64,000 nt of DNA. Origin: JAOEGB01 sp041262585. GTDB lineage: Bacteria; Actinomycetota; Actinomycetes; Streptosporangiales; Streptosporangiaceae. Positions 54,049-63,600 of this stretch are shown here, one piece after another. The notes beneath the pieces were generated by a model. That model ran no database searches, was not told where the DNA came from, and saw only the letters and a list, made by a program, of their open reading frames with translations. The stretch spans positions 11,695 through 75,694 of the forward strand of contig NZ_JBGCBZ010000030.1 in assembly GCF_041262585.1 (NCBI RefSeq). The letters run 5' to 3'. Each line of letters opens with the position of its first letter. The first letter of the stretch is position 1. The position numbers and the translations under genes were made by a program.

Positions 54049-54255
54049 TGATCATGCAGGGTTTCCCGGGAAGCGCGGGGACGTGCGGTTCCCCGGATCG
54101 TGATCATGCATGGATTCCGCCGTACGCGGTCTGATCAGTGCCGACACCGTTTGTGATCATGCGGTGTCCATCCGTCGGGCGCACCCTCGTCATGCATGAT
54201 CACGCTCCATAAAGCACCAGGTAAGACGGTGCGTGCGGGAACATGTGCATGATCA
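54049..54255. repeat. phased TGATCA element, copy 3
   Basis: 207 bp. Principal TGATCA palindromes at 54049, 54101, 54154, 54197 and 54250 (steps 52, 53, 43, 53) and an additional one at 54132. Sequence between palindromes is about 90% identical to copy 1. Located between the kinase-1 terminator and the convergent cvnD2 gene. Confidence 0.9.
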
Positions 54256-54322
54256 CGCGGCAAGGGTGGGGCGGGCGGGGGCCACACCTTTCTCCCTTAC
54301 TTGACCGGCGCGCTAAGGGGCC

Positions 54323-54946
54323 CTAGCGCGTCCAGCCGCTCGCGGTGATCCGCATGGTCAGCGCGTGCTCGACAAGACTGATGAGCGTGTTCTTGACCGA
54401 GTCTCGGTTGCGGGCGTCCGTGCGAACCACGGGGATGTGCGGCGCCAGGGTCAACGCGTCCCGCACTTCGTTCTCGGCGTGCGGGTAGCGTCCGTCGAAG
54501 CCGTTGACGCCGACGACGAACGGCAACTCGGCCTCCTCGAAGTAGTCGATCGCCGGGAAGCCGTCGGCGAGCCGCCGCGTGTCCACCAGGACGACCGCCC
54601 CGATGGCACCGCGCACGAGGTCGTCCCACATGAACCAGAAACGGTGCTGACCAGGCGTCCCGAACAGATACAGAATCAGGTCCCGATCAAGCGACACCCG
54701 CCCGAAGTCCATCGCCACGGTGGTCGTGGTCTTGTTGGGCGTCAACCCGAGATCGTCGATCCCCGCCGACGCGTCCGTCATCACCGCCTCGGTCGTCAAC
54801 GGCACGATCTCCGACACCGCCCCAACGAACGTCGTCTTCCCCACGCCGAACCCCCCGGCTACCACGATCTTCGTCGAAGTCAGCCCACGGCTGGGGACGG
54901 CGAAGTCCCTAGAGCCTGCGAAGTCCCTAGAGCCTGCGAAGTCCAC
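54323..54946 (-). CDS. conservon 2 small GTPase (CvnD-like)
   Basis: 207 residues. N-terminus MDFAGSRDFAGSRDFAVPS carries a tandem DFAGSR peptide from an 18-bp DNA duplication. G1 GGFGVGKTT, NKTTTTVAMDFG, FGTPGQHRFWFMW and G4 VGVNGFD as in conservon 1. Bases 54618-54850 match conservon 3 (offset 4795) with one visible mismatch at 54671, so it shared that DNA recently. Overlaps cvnC2 by 20 bases. Confidence 0.9.
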   Translation of the reverse strand: MDFAGSRDFAGSRDFAVPSRGLTSTKIVVAGGFGVGKTTFVGAVSEIVPLTTEAVMTDASAGIDDLGLTPNKTTTTVAMDFGRVSLDRDLILYLFGTPGQHRFWFMWDDLVRGAIGAVVLVDTRRLADGFPAIDYFEEAELPFVVGVNGFDGRYPHAENEVRDALTLAPHIPVVRTDARNRDSVKNTLISLVEHALTMRITASGWTR

Positions 54947-55364
54947 TGAGCACCCTTTCCAGCACGTTCAGATCCGGCTTGCCCGCGTCCAGTTGCGGCT
55001 GATGCACGTGCACCAACCCCTCCGCCGCCATATCGGCGATCACGATACGCACCACGCCCAGCGGGATGCGCAGCAGCGCCGAGATCTCGGCGACCGACCG
55101 CACCTGGCGGCACAGCGAGCTGATCGCCTGACGCTCGGGGGTGGACGTGGACAGATCCTGGGGGACCACGGTCGCGGAGGACACCAGCGCCTCCATCGCG
55201 AGGCGGAGCCGCGGGGCCGTACGCCCCCCGGTCACCGCGTACGGCCGCACCATGGAGCTCGGCTCGGCCGGGCCGGGGTCAGAGGCGGGGGTTGTGCCGC
55301 CGTAGTGCCGGTGGGCGTCGTCCACCGGTGGATATGGATCATTGCTCCAGCCGCTGCCTGCCAC
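54927..55364 (-). CDS. conservon 2 DUF742 protein (CvnC-like)
   Basis: 145 residues from GTG 55364, AGGAGGACGTT upstream. VRPYAVTGGRTAPRLRLAME, SSLCRQVRSVAEISALLRIPLG, VHVHQPQLDAGKPDLN: DUF742. N-terminal 45 residues (SNDPYPPVDDAHRHYGG) are shared with copy 3 but absent from copy 1. Overlaps cvnD2 by 20 bases. Confidence 0.9.
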   Translation of the reverse strand: MAGSGWSNDPYPPVDDAHRHYGGTTPASDPGPAEPSSMVRPYAVTGGRTAPRLRLAMEALVSSATVVPQDLSTSTPERQAISSLCRQVRSVAEISALLRIPLGVVRIVIADMAAEGLVHVHQPQLDAGKPDLNVLERVLSGLRRL

Positions 55365-55436
55365 AACGTCCTCCTGACCTGGTCGTGCCCGCACCCCTTT
55401 CGGGGACTCACCAACCCCCCGGCCCCGAGCCGTCCG

Positions 55437-55859
55437 TCACCGCGGCTGCGAGGCCTGAAGCTCGGCCCGGACCGCCGGTGTCAGCACCTGACCCGCGCGC
55501 TCCACCAGCAACGTCATTTGATACGCCACCAGACCCATATCTGAATCCGCCGCGGCCAGCACCGCAAGACAGGATCCGTCACTGATCGACATGATCATGA
55601 GTAGCCCTCGCTGCATCTCGACCACGGTCTGCGTCACGGTCCCGCCCTCGAACACCCGCGAGGCGCCCTGCGTCAAACTGATCAACCCCGCCGACACCGC
55701 CGCCAACTGGTCCGCCCTGTCCTTGGGGAACCCGTCGGAGTACGCCAACGGCAGCCCATCCGCCGACACCACGACCGCGTGGGCCACTCCGGGCACGTTG
55801 TTCACGAAATCGGTGATCAACCAGTTGACGCCGCGGGCGGCCCGGCTCGTTTCCCTCAT
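55437..55859 (-). CDS. conservon 2 Roadblock/LC7 protein (CvnB-like)
   Basis: 140 residues from ATG 55859 overlapping the kinase stop as ATGA. ARGVNWLITDFVNNVPGVAHAVVV and MQRGLLMIMSISDGSCLAVLAAADSDMG. Protein nearly identical to copy 3, with only a few substitutions. Partner of cvnD2. Confidence 0.92.
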   Translation of the reverse strand: MRETSRAARGVNWLITDFVNNVPGVAHAVVVSADGLPLAYSDGFPKDRADQLAAVSAGLISLTQGASRVFEGGTVTQTVVEMQRGLLMIMSISDGSCLAVLAAADSDMGLVAYQMTLLVERAGQVLTPAVRAELQASQPR

Positions 55860-58837
55860 GCGTCCTCTTTCTTGATCTCCTGAGCGTCGGCATCGCCCAG
55901 CGGCGCCACCCCGGGACGCCCCTGCCGATCGCCGTCCTCCCCCTGGGCGGCGACCGCCCGTCCCTGCCGGACGCCCTGCTGGAAGCCGGCGAGTCTGCTG
56001 CGCACACGCTCTGGGGAGAGCGGAAGCGGCGGACCGGCCGCCGGGGAGGCGGCGTGCTTGGCGACCGGCGGCGTCGCCGAACCCGGCACCAGGTTGGCCT
56101 TGGGGACGCGCCTGGGCAGCCCCGAGGCGGTGACACCGCCCCGCGCGGGTTCGCTCACCGCTTGGGCGGCCTGCCAGCCCGCGTCCGCCGGGGACGACCA
56201 CGTCGTGGACTCCACCGCCGGCTTGCCGCCGGAGCCGGTCTCCTCCGCGGGCGTCTCGACCCTCCTGAACCAGCCGGACTCCACCGCCGCGAAGATCGGC
56301 AAGAACTCCTCCTCGGCCTCCAGCGGTGAGGTGCGCACTTCGGGGAGCGGGCCCGTGTGGTCCATCTCGGCGTCGAACGGACCGCGCCCGGGACGTCCCG
56401 GCCGGCCTCCGCCGTCCTGGGGCGGTCCGGGCCATGACGAACTCCCCGGAGGCGGCAGACTCCCCGGCCACGGGGTGTCGACCGGAGCCTGGCAGCGAGA
56501 GCCGAACGGACCGCGCGCGAACGGATCGGCGTCACGCGCCGGGTTCTCGCGCGGGGCGGTGTTCTCGCGCGGGGCCGGGTTCTCGCGCGGGAGCGGGACC
56601 GGGTTCTCGCTCGGGAAGGTCTCGAACGGGCCGCGCTCGAACGGGTCACCACCCGCGCCACCGGCCGGGGCGCCCACGCCGGGCGCGTCCGCGCCGAACA
56701 CCGGCGTCCGCATCGCCTCGATCGGCGTGGGGCTGGTAAGAGTCCGGGCGCTGGGCGACGGGGCACCGCCCTCTGGAGCCGGCCCGAGCCTCGACGCGGG
56801 AGCGGTCAGGTCGACCTGTGGCATGCCGGGAACGCCGGAGAAGGCGCTACCCGGCTGGGCGAGCAGCGACTCGGGAAGGAGCACCATGGCCGTCACGCCA
56901 CCCGTGACCTGCTGCCGCAACTGCACCCGGATCCCATGACGCAACGCCAAACGACCCACCACGAACAAACCCATCCGCCGGGACACGGAGACGTCCACCA
57001 CCGGAGGGTTGGCCAGCCGGTGGTTCGCCTGATCCAACTCCTCAACCGTCATGCCGATACCCACATCACTCACAGAGATGATCACACCCCCGCCATCGAC
57101 GCGGCTACTCGACACCGACACCTTCGTCTCCCGAGACGAAAACGAAATCGCGTTCTCCACCAACTCGGCCACCAGATGCACCACGTCGTTCACCGACTGG
57201 CCCACCACAGCCACCCCCGGCTGCACCTGAACACTCACCCGCTCATAGTTCTCAACCTCCGACAAAGCCGCACGCACCACATCCACAACCGGCACCGGCT
57301 GACCCCACCGCCGCGCAGGCTCCTGACCAGCAAGAACCAACAAATTCTCACTATTACGCCGCATACGCGTAGCCAAATGATCCAACTTGAACAGATTCCC
57401 GAGGCGCTGCTCGTCCTGCTCACCCTGCTCCAAACCATCGATCAACGACAGCTGCCGCTCCACCAACGTCTGCGTACGACGCGACAAGTTCACAAACATC
57501 GAATTCACATTGCTACGCAGCCGCGCCTCATCACCCGCCAGCCGAACAGCCTCACGGTGAACCTCATCAAACGCCCGCGCGACCTGACCGATCTCGTCGC
57601 GGGAGACCACCCCGATCGGGGCCAGCACCGGGATCTCGCCGGACTCCCGTAGTCGCTGAACCGTGTCAGGCAGGCGACGTCCGGCGACCTCCAACGCCTC
57701 ATTACGCAGCCGCCGGAGCGGGCGGACCAGCGACTGGGCGACGCCGATCGTGATGAGGAGCACCACGATCAGCAGCGCGGCGACCGCCGCGCCAACGAAG
57801 ATCGCGCGTTGCCGCTCGTCGTCCTTGAGCATCCGGCTCCGGGCGACGATCGCGGAGGTGAGCCTCGCCTCCACCGCCCGCATGCGGCCGATGGGCTGTG
57901 TCATCGCGTCGAACCACTCGCCGGCGTCATCGGGCGCCGTGAGGTCGAGGCCCTTCAGTGGGAAACCCGCGCTGGCCCGGTCGAGCACGAGGGTGCGGAG
58001 GAACTCCGCCCGGTCGACCGTGGTCCCGGAGACCGTCTGGTCGTAGTCCGCCCGCTCCTCCCTCGTCGCGTTCTTACGGAAGGTCCTGAGCTCGGTCTCC
58101 TCCACGGACAGGGCGCCGAGGACGTCCTTGAGCTGTGCCTGGTCGAACCGGCCGACGGGCAGCACGGCGGTGAGCAGGCCACGCTGCTGGGAGACGCTGT
58201 CCTTGGCTTTGGCCAGCGCGGAGAGAGCGACCGACATGCCGGCGAGCCGGTCGTCCCGCGTGCCCGTGGCGAGCTCGTCCTGCAACGCCAGGAGATCGTC
58301 GATGACGAGGGAATATTGCACCATGACGGCGCTCGGCAGCAGCTTGCCGCGAACGGCCTGGTCGCGCAGCGGCTCGAGGCCGTCGAGCTTGCCGATGATG
58401 TGCTCGATCTCGTCCCCGGCGCGGCCGCCGACCTCGGACCGGAGGCTGGTGGCCAGTTTCCGGACATGCTTCGCCGTTTCGCCCGCCGACCCGATCTGTG
58501 TGAGCACCATGGCGGTGGTCTTCTGCGGCCTGCCGATGGCGGCGTTCCAGGCCGCGCTGTCCCGCTCGGCCTGCAACTCGTGGGTGAGGCCGGCCAGGCT
58601 GTCCACGAGCCGCGCCAGGTCGTTGACCCGTTGGTAGTCGGCCGCCGTGTTGACCGAGGTGAGCAGTCGGAGACCGCCGAGCAGCAGCGCCGCCATCGTG
58701 GGGATGAGGATCAGCGCCACGAGGCGCGAGCGCACCCGCCAGTTGCGCAGGAGAAACCGGCTTCCCTCGGCCGGCTCCGGCTCAGCCGAGGCCCCGATAG
58801 CGGGGCTCTCATCGGTTCGGGCCTCTTTTGTCCTCAC
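55856..58837 (-). CDS. conservon 2 sensor histidine kinase, NIT/HAMP type (CvnA-like)
   Basis: 993 residues from GTG 58837. Same architecture as kinase 1: helix near 40-60, NIT domain with LTHELQAERDSAAW, second helix (about 348-372), HAMP, KLDHLATRMRRNSENLLVL, ATPase with N box and SDVGIGM. The tail has DPFERGPF and PREN repeats and EEEFLPIF, GLPRRVPKANLVPGS, VRSRLAGFQQGVRQGRA. Codons between about 56940 and 57600 use more A/T at third positions than the rest; 57439-57598 is identical to kinase 3. Operon kinase-B-C-D is intact, all coupled. Confidence 0.9.
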   Translation of the reverse strand: MRTKEARTDESPAIGASAEPEPAEGSRFLLRNWRVRSRLVALILIPTMAALLLGGLRLLTSVNTAADYQRVNDLARLVDSLAGLTHELQAERDSAAWNAAIGRPQKTTAMVLTQIGSAGETAKHVRKLATSLRSEVGGRAGDEIEHIIGKLDGLEPLRDQAVRGKLLPSAVMVQYSLVIDDLLALQDELATGTRDDRLAGMSVALSALAKAKDSVSQQRGLLTAVLPVGRFDQAQLKDVLGALSVEETELRTFRKNATREERADYDQTVSGTTVDRAEFLRTLVLDRASAGFPLKGLDLTAPDDAGEWFDAMTQPIGRMRAVEARLTSAIVARSRMLKDDERQRAIFVGAAVAALLIVVLLITIGVAQSLVRPLRRLRNEALEVAGRRLPDTVQRLRESGEIPVLAPIGVVSRDEIGQVARAFDEVHREAVRLAGDEARLRSNVNSMFVNLSRRTQTLVERQLSLIDGLEQGEQDEQRLGNLFKLDHLATRMRRNSENLLVLAGQEPARRWGQPVPVVDVVRAALSEVENYERVSVQVQPGVAVVGQSVNDVVHLVAELVENAISFSSRETKVSVSSSRVDGGGVIISVSDVGIGMTVEELDQANHRLANPPVVDVSVSRRMGLFVVGRLALRHGIRVQLRQQVTGGVTAMVLLPESLLAQPGSAFSGVPGMPQVDLTAPASRLGPAPEGGAPSPSARTLTSPTPIEAMRTPVFGADAPGVGAPAGGAGGDPFERGPFETFPSENPVPLPRENPAPRENTAPRENPARDADPFARGPFGSRCQAPVDTPWPGSLPPPGSSSWPGPPQDGGGRPGRPGRGPFDAEMDHTGPLPEVRTSPLEAEEEFLPIFAAVESGWFRRVETPAEETGSGGKPAVESTTWSSPADAGWQAAQAVSEPARGGVTASGLPRRVPKANLVPGSATPPVAKHAASPAAGPPLPLSPERVRSRLAGFQQGVRQGRAVAAQGEDGDRQGRPGVAPLGDADAQEIKKEDA

Positions 58838-59120
58838 AGGCGTCGCAACCTCTCGCCGAACGTGCGCGCAGGAGGGATATGTCTCTCATGTGTGGCAGGC
58901 GGGACACCAGAGACTTCCTGCAGGCGAAGGTAATTGCAACACACCGAAACCGGTGAGGCCAGCTAAAGGCCCGTGCACAAATAACTCAGAAAGCCGCGTT
59001 AATGGTGTTAATTAGCGAGATATTCGGTCGGCTTCATCACCAAATTGTGCCCTGAAGGGAAGGGCGTTGACAGAACGTCGGCGCACCGGACCGGTGCCGC
59101 CCCACGCGGAACGGGACGTC
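58838..59120. promoter_or_regulatory. promoter gap of conservon 2
   Basis: 283 bases between the kinase-2 start and the stop of cvnD3. GAGAGGTTGCG (58844-58854, minus strand) precedes the kinase start. An AT-rich stretch near 58970-59050 (TTAATGGTGTTAATTAGCG) is the likely promoter. No gene seen. Confidence 0.5.
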
Positions 59121-59705
59121 TCAGAAGGGGCGTCCGTGGGCCATACGGACCGTCAAGACATATTCCACCAAGCTGATGAGCGTGGACTTCACCGATTCGC
59201 GGTTGCGGGCGTCGGTGCGGACGATCGGGACATGCGGCGAGAGCGTCAGCGCCTCGCGCACCTCGTCCTCCCCGTGGGAGTACTGTCCGCCCCAACCGTT
59301 GATCGCGACCACGAACGGGAGTTGGGCCTCCTCGAAGTAGTCCACCGCGGGAAAGCTGTCGGCGAGCCGCCGCGTGTCCACCAGCACGATCGCACCGATG
59401 GCCCCGCGGACCAGGTCGTCCCACATGAACCAGAAACGGTGCTGACCAGGCGTCCCGAACAGATAAAGAATCAGGTCCCGATCAAGCGACACCCGCCCGA
59501 AGTCCATCGCCACGGTGGTCGTGGTCTTGTTGGGCGTCAACCCGAGATCGTCGATCCCCGCCGACGCGTCCGTCATCACCGCCTCGGTCGTCAACGGCAC
59601 GATCTCCGACACCGCCCCAACGAACGTCGTCTTCCCCACGCCGAAACCACCCGCGACGACGATCTTCGTCGAGGTGAGGCCACCGCTAGAGCCTGCGAAG
59701 TCCAA
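59121..59705 (-). CDS. conservon 3 small GTPase with altered G4 motif (CvnD-like)
   Basis: 194 residues. G1 GGFGVGKTT, NKTTTTVAMDFG and FGTPGQHRFWFMW are intact, but G4 reads VAINGWGG where the other two have VGVNGFDG: the Asp that should contact guanine is gone. Its N-terminal half is DNA-identical to conservon 2 apart from one base, its C-terminal half diverged, so the alteration lies outside the converted patch. Overlaps cvnC3 by 20 bases. Confidence 0.9.
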   Translation of the reverse strand: MDFAGSSGGLTSTKIVVAGGFGVGKTTFVGAVSEIVPLTTEAVMTDASAGIDDLGLTPNKTTTTVAMDFGRVSLDRDLILYLFGTPGQHRFWFMWDDLVRGAIGAIVLVDTRRLADSFPAVDYFEEAQLPFVVAINGWGGQYSHGEDEVREALTLSPHVPIVRTDARNRESVKSTLISLVEYVLTVRMAHGRPF

Positions 59706-60117
59706 TGAGCACCCTTTCCAGCAAGTTCAGATCCGGCTTGCCCGCGTCCAGCTGCGGTTGGTGCACGTGCACCAACCCCTCCGCCGCCATATCGGCGATC
59801 ACGATACGCACCACGCCCAGCGGGATGCGCAGCAGCGCCGAGATCTCGGCGACCGACCGCACCTGGCGGCACAGCGAACTGATCGCCTGACGCTCCGGGG
59901 TGAGGGCGGACAGATCCTGGTGAACCGTGGCGGAGGACACCAGCGCCTCCATGGCCAACTGGACGCGCGGTGCCGTACGCCCACCCGTCACCGCGTACGG
60001 GCGCACCAGGGAGCTCGGCTCAGCCGGGCCGGGGCCCGGGGCGGGGTTGGCGCCGCCGTAGTGCCAGTGGGCGTCGTCCACCGGCGGATATGGATCATTG
60101 CTCCAGCCGCCTGCCAC
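59686..60117 (-). CDS. conservon 3 DUF742 protein (CvnC-like)
   Basis: 143 residues from GTG 60117 with AGGAGGACGTT upstream. SNDPYPPVDDAHWHYGG, then DUF742 sequence almost identical to copy 2 (SLCRQVRSVAEISALLRIPLG, VHVHQPQLDAGKPDLNLLERVL). Confidence 0.9.
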   Translation of the reverse strand: MAGGWSNDPYPPVDDAHWHYGGANPAPGPGPAEPSSLVRPYAVTGGRTAPRVQLAMEALVSSATVHQDLSALTPERQAISSLCRQVRSVAEISALLRIPLGVVRIVIADMAAEGLVHVHQPQLDAGKPDLNLLERVLIGLRRL

Positions 60118-60225
60118 AACGTCCTCCTGACCTGATCGTCCTCACTCGGGAACTCACCGACCGCCTGACCGCTTCGAGCACAGGGCGTCTCCTCCGCCCT
60201 GTGCTCGACCGCTCCGGACCGTCTG

Positions 60226-60648
60226 TCACCTTGGACGCGACGCCTGGAGCTCGGCCCGGACCGCCGGTGTCAGCACCTGACCCGCGCGCTCCACCAGCAA
60301 CGTCATCTGGTACGCCACCAGACCCATGTCCGAATCCGCCGCCGCGAGCACTGTCAGGCACGACCCGTCACTGATCGACATGATCATGAGGAGCCCTCGC
60401 TGCATCTCGACCACGGTCTGCGCCACGGTCCCGCCCTCGAACACCCGCGAGGCGCCCTGCGTCAAACTGATCAACCCCGCCGACACCGCGGCCAACTGGT
60501 CCGCCCTGTCCTTGGGGAACCCGTCGGAGTACGCCAACGGCAGCCCATCCGCCGACACCACGACCGCGTGGGCCACTCCGGGCACGTTGTTCACGAAATC
60601 GGTGATCAACCAGTTGACGCCGCGGGCGGCCTGGCTCATTTCCCTCAT
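60226..60648 (-). CDS. conservon 3 Roadblock/LC7 protein (CvnB-like)
   Basis: 140 residues from ATG 60648, coupled to the kinase stop as ATGA. Nearly identical to copy 2: differs at REMSQ against RETSR, SCLTVL against SCLAVL and at isolated sites. 108 bases separate it from cvnC3. Confidence 0.92.
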   Translation of the reverse strand: MREMSQAARGVNWLITDFVNNVPGVAHAVVVSADGLPLAYSDGFPKDRADQLAAVSAGLISLTQGASRVFEGGTVAQTVVEMQRGLLMIMSISDGSCLTVLAAADSDMGLVAYQMTLLVERAGQVLTPAVRAELQASRPR

Positions 60649-63600
60649 GTGTCCTCCTTTTCGATGTCCTGAGCAGCGGCGTCACCTAGTGGTAGCGCCC
60701 CCGGATATCCCTGATCCTCACCGGCCTCGCCCCGGGCGACCGCCCGTCCCTGCCGGACGCCCTGCTGGAAGCCGGCGAGCCTGTTGCGCACACGCTCAGG
60801 CGACAGCACAGGCGGGGGGTCGGCCGCCGGGGGCGCCGCGGGTTCGGCTGGGGCGGATGCGACGGCCGAGCCGGGCACCAGGTTGGCCTTGGGGACCCGC
60901 TTCGGCAACCCGGAAGACGTCGTCCCTCCGAGCACCGGCTCACTCGCCGCCCTGGCCGCCTGCCAACCCACGTCCGCGGGAGACGACCACGACTTCGGCT
61001 CCGCCGACTCCGCGGCGGAGCCGGCCGCCTCACCCGGGATGTCGACCTTCTTGAACCAATCCGACTCCACCGCGGCGAAGATCGGCAGGAACTCCTCCGC
61101 CGCCTCCAGCGGCGAGCTCCGCACCACGGGAAGTGGTCCGGTGTTGTCGACGTCGCCGCCGAACGGCCCGCGCCCGGGGCGTTGCCCTGACCGCCCGGCG
61201 CCGTCCGGAGCCGGCCCCGGCCACGAGGTGCTCCCCGGAGGAGGCAGGTGCCCGGGCCACGGTGTGTCGACCGGAGCCTCCCCGACCAGGCCACGATCGA
61301 ACGGATTGGTGTCGAACGGGTTCGCGTCGAACGGGTCCGTACCGAACGGACGGTCGAGACCACCGCCTCCGAACGGGTTGTTCGCGAAGGGATCGGACTG
61401 TGCCGCACCGCGATCGAACCCGCCGGCGTCGAACGGATTGCGCGCGAACGGATCGGCCTCGCGGCCCATGCTCTCCGGGGAGAAGGTCTCGAACGGGCCG
61501 CGGGCGAACGGGCCACCCGCGCCGCCGGCCGGGACACCCACACCGGGCGCGTCCGCGCCGAACACCGGCGTCCGCGGCATGGACTCGAAGGCCGGGGGGC
61601 TGCCCAACACCGGAGCGTCAGCCCCCGGAGCACCGAACAGGGAACCGCCGCCCATCGCCGGCATCGGGCTGGTCAACCCGGGCTGTGGCATGCCGGGAAC
61701 GCCGGAGAAGGCGCTACCCGGCTGGGCGAGCAGCGACTCGGGAAGGAGCACCATGGCCGTCACGCCACCCGTGTCCTGCTGCCGGAGTTGCACCCGGACG
61801 CCGTGGCGGAGCGCCAGGCGGCCGACCACGAACAGGCCCATCCGCCGGGACACGGAGACGTCCACGACCGGAGGGTTGGCCAGCCGGTGGTTCGCCTGAG
61901 CCAGCTCCTCTCCGGTCATACCGATGCCCGTGTCACTTACGGAAATGACCACACCGCCAGCGTCGATACGATAACTCGACACGGTCACCTTGGTCTCCCG
62001 GGGGGAGAACGAAATCGCGTTCTCCACCAACTCGGCCACCAGGTGCACCACGTCGTTCACCGACTGGCCGACCACCGCGACCCCAGGCTGCACCTGGAGG
62101 ATTACCCGCTCATAGTTCTCGACCTCCGACAGCGCGGCCCGCGCGATGTCGACGATCGGAACCGGCTGACCCCACCGACGAGCGGCCTCCTGACCCGCGA
62201 GGACCAGCAGGTTCTCACTGTTACGCCGCATACGGGTAGCCAGATGATCCAGCTTGAACAGATTGCCCAACCGCTGCTCGTCCTGCTCCCCCTGCTCAAG
62301 ACCCTCGATCAACGACAGCTGCCGCTCCACCAACGTCTGCGTACGACGCGACAAGTTCACAAACATCGAATTCACATTGCTACGCAGCCGCGCCTCATCA
62401 CCCGCCAGCCGAACAGCCTCACGGTGAACCTCATCAAACGCCCGCGCGACCTGACCGATCTCGTCACTCGTGGTGACGCTGATCGGCTGGACCTGCGGCA
62501 CCTCCGCTGTCTCACCCGAATCGCGTAGTCGCTGGACCGTGTCCGGCAGGCGATGCCCGGCGACCTCCAACGCCTCTCGGCGCAGCCGGCGCAGGGGCCG
62601 TGTCAGCGAACTCGCGACCACGGCGGTGATCACCAGGACGACGGCCAGCAGCACCATGATGAGCACACCGGAGATGATCGCGCGCTGCTGCTCGCCCTTC
62701 TCCAGCGTCCGGGCCTGAGCGACGACCGAACCGGCGATCCGCTCTTCGACCTTTCGCATCCGATCGACGACCGTACCGGTGGTGTCGAACCACAGACGGA
62801 TGTCATTGCCCGGACGGGTCCGGTCGAGGTCCCGGATCACCCGGTACTCGCGAAGCTGGGCCAGCGCTCCCGCTCGGAGGGAGTCCGCCTTCTCGACCTG
62901 GAGGCCGCGCACGGTCTGCTTGTAGAACAGCGCATCCGCCGGCGCGGCCTCGGCCTGGAAGGTCGCGAGCTGGCTGTCCTGGGTCTTCCCGGATCCGAGG
63001 AAGTCCGCGAGGTCGTCGTAGTTGAGCGATCCTTCGGCGAGCGCCACCGTCAGGATGCCCTGCTGCCTGGACTGCTCTTCCTTCGCCTTGTTGAGGGCGG
63101 CGAGCGAGATGCTGTCACCGAAGAGACGCTCGTCGTTGCCCGTGCGGCCCAGGTCCTCGTGCAGGGACGAGAGGGCTGCGATCATCCGGGTGTACATGCC
63201 GAGCGCGGCTCGGGGCGCCACCTTGCTGTCGCCGATCAGCTTGCGAAGCCCTGGCAGACCATTGAGCCATCTGCTGATCTCGTCCGCCTGGTTGCGGACG
63301 CGGAGCGACTGGGACGCGTCGAGGGCCGCCAGCGAGACCAGCACCTTGCCCCTGGCCTCGTCGACCTGGCTCTGCTGTTCACTGACCTTGGCGAACCTGG
63401 CCGCCCGCCGGTTGTCGGCGATGTACCAGGCGGTGTGGTTCCGCTCCCGCGCGATCTTGTGCGTGAGGTCGTCGAGTTGGGCGACGAGCTCGGCCAACTG
63501 GGTGAAGCGCCGGTAGTCGGCCGCCGTGTTGACCGACTGAGCGAACTGTACGCCGGCGAGCAGCACGCCCACCACGGTGGGCAGAAGAATCAGGGCGATC

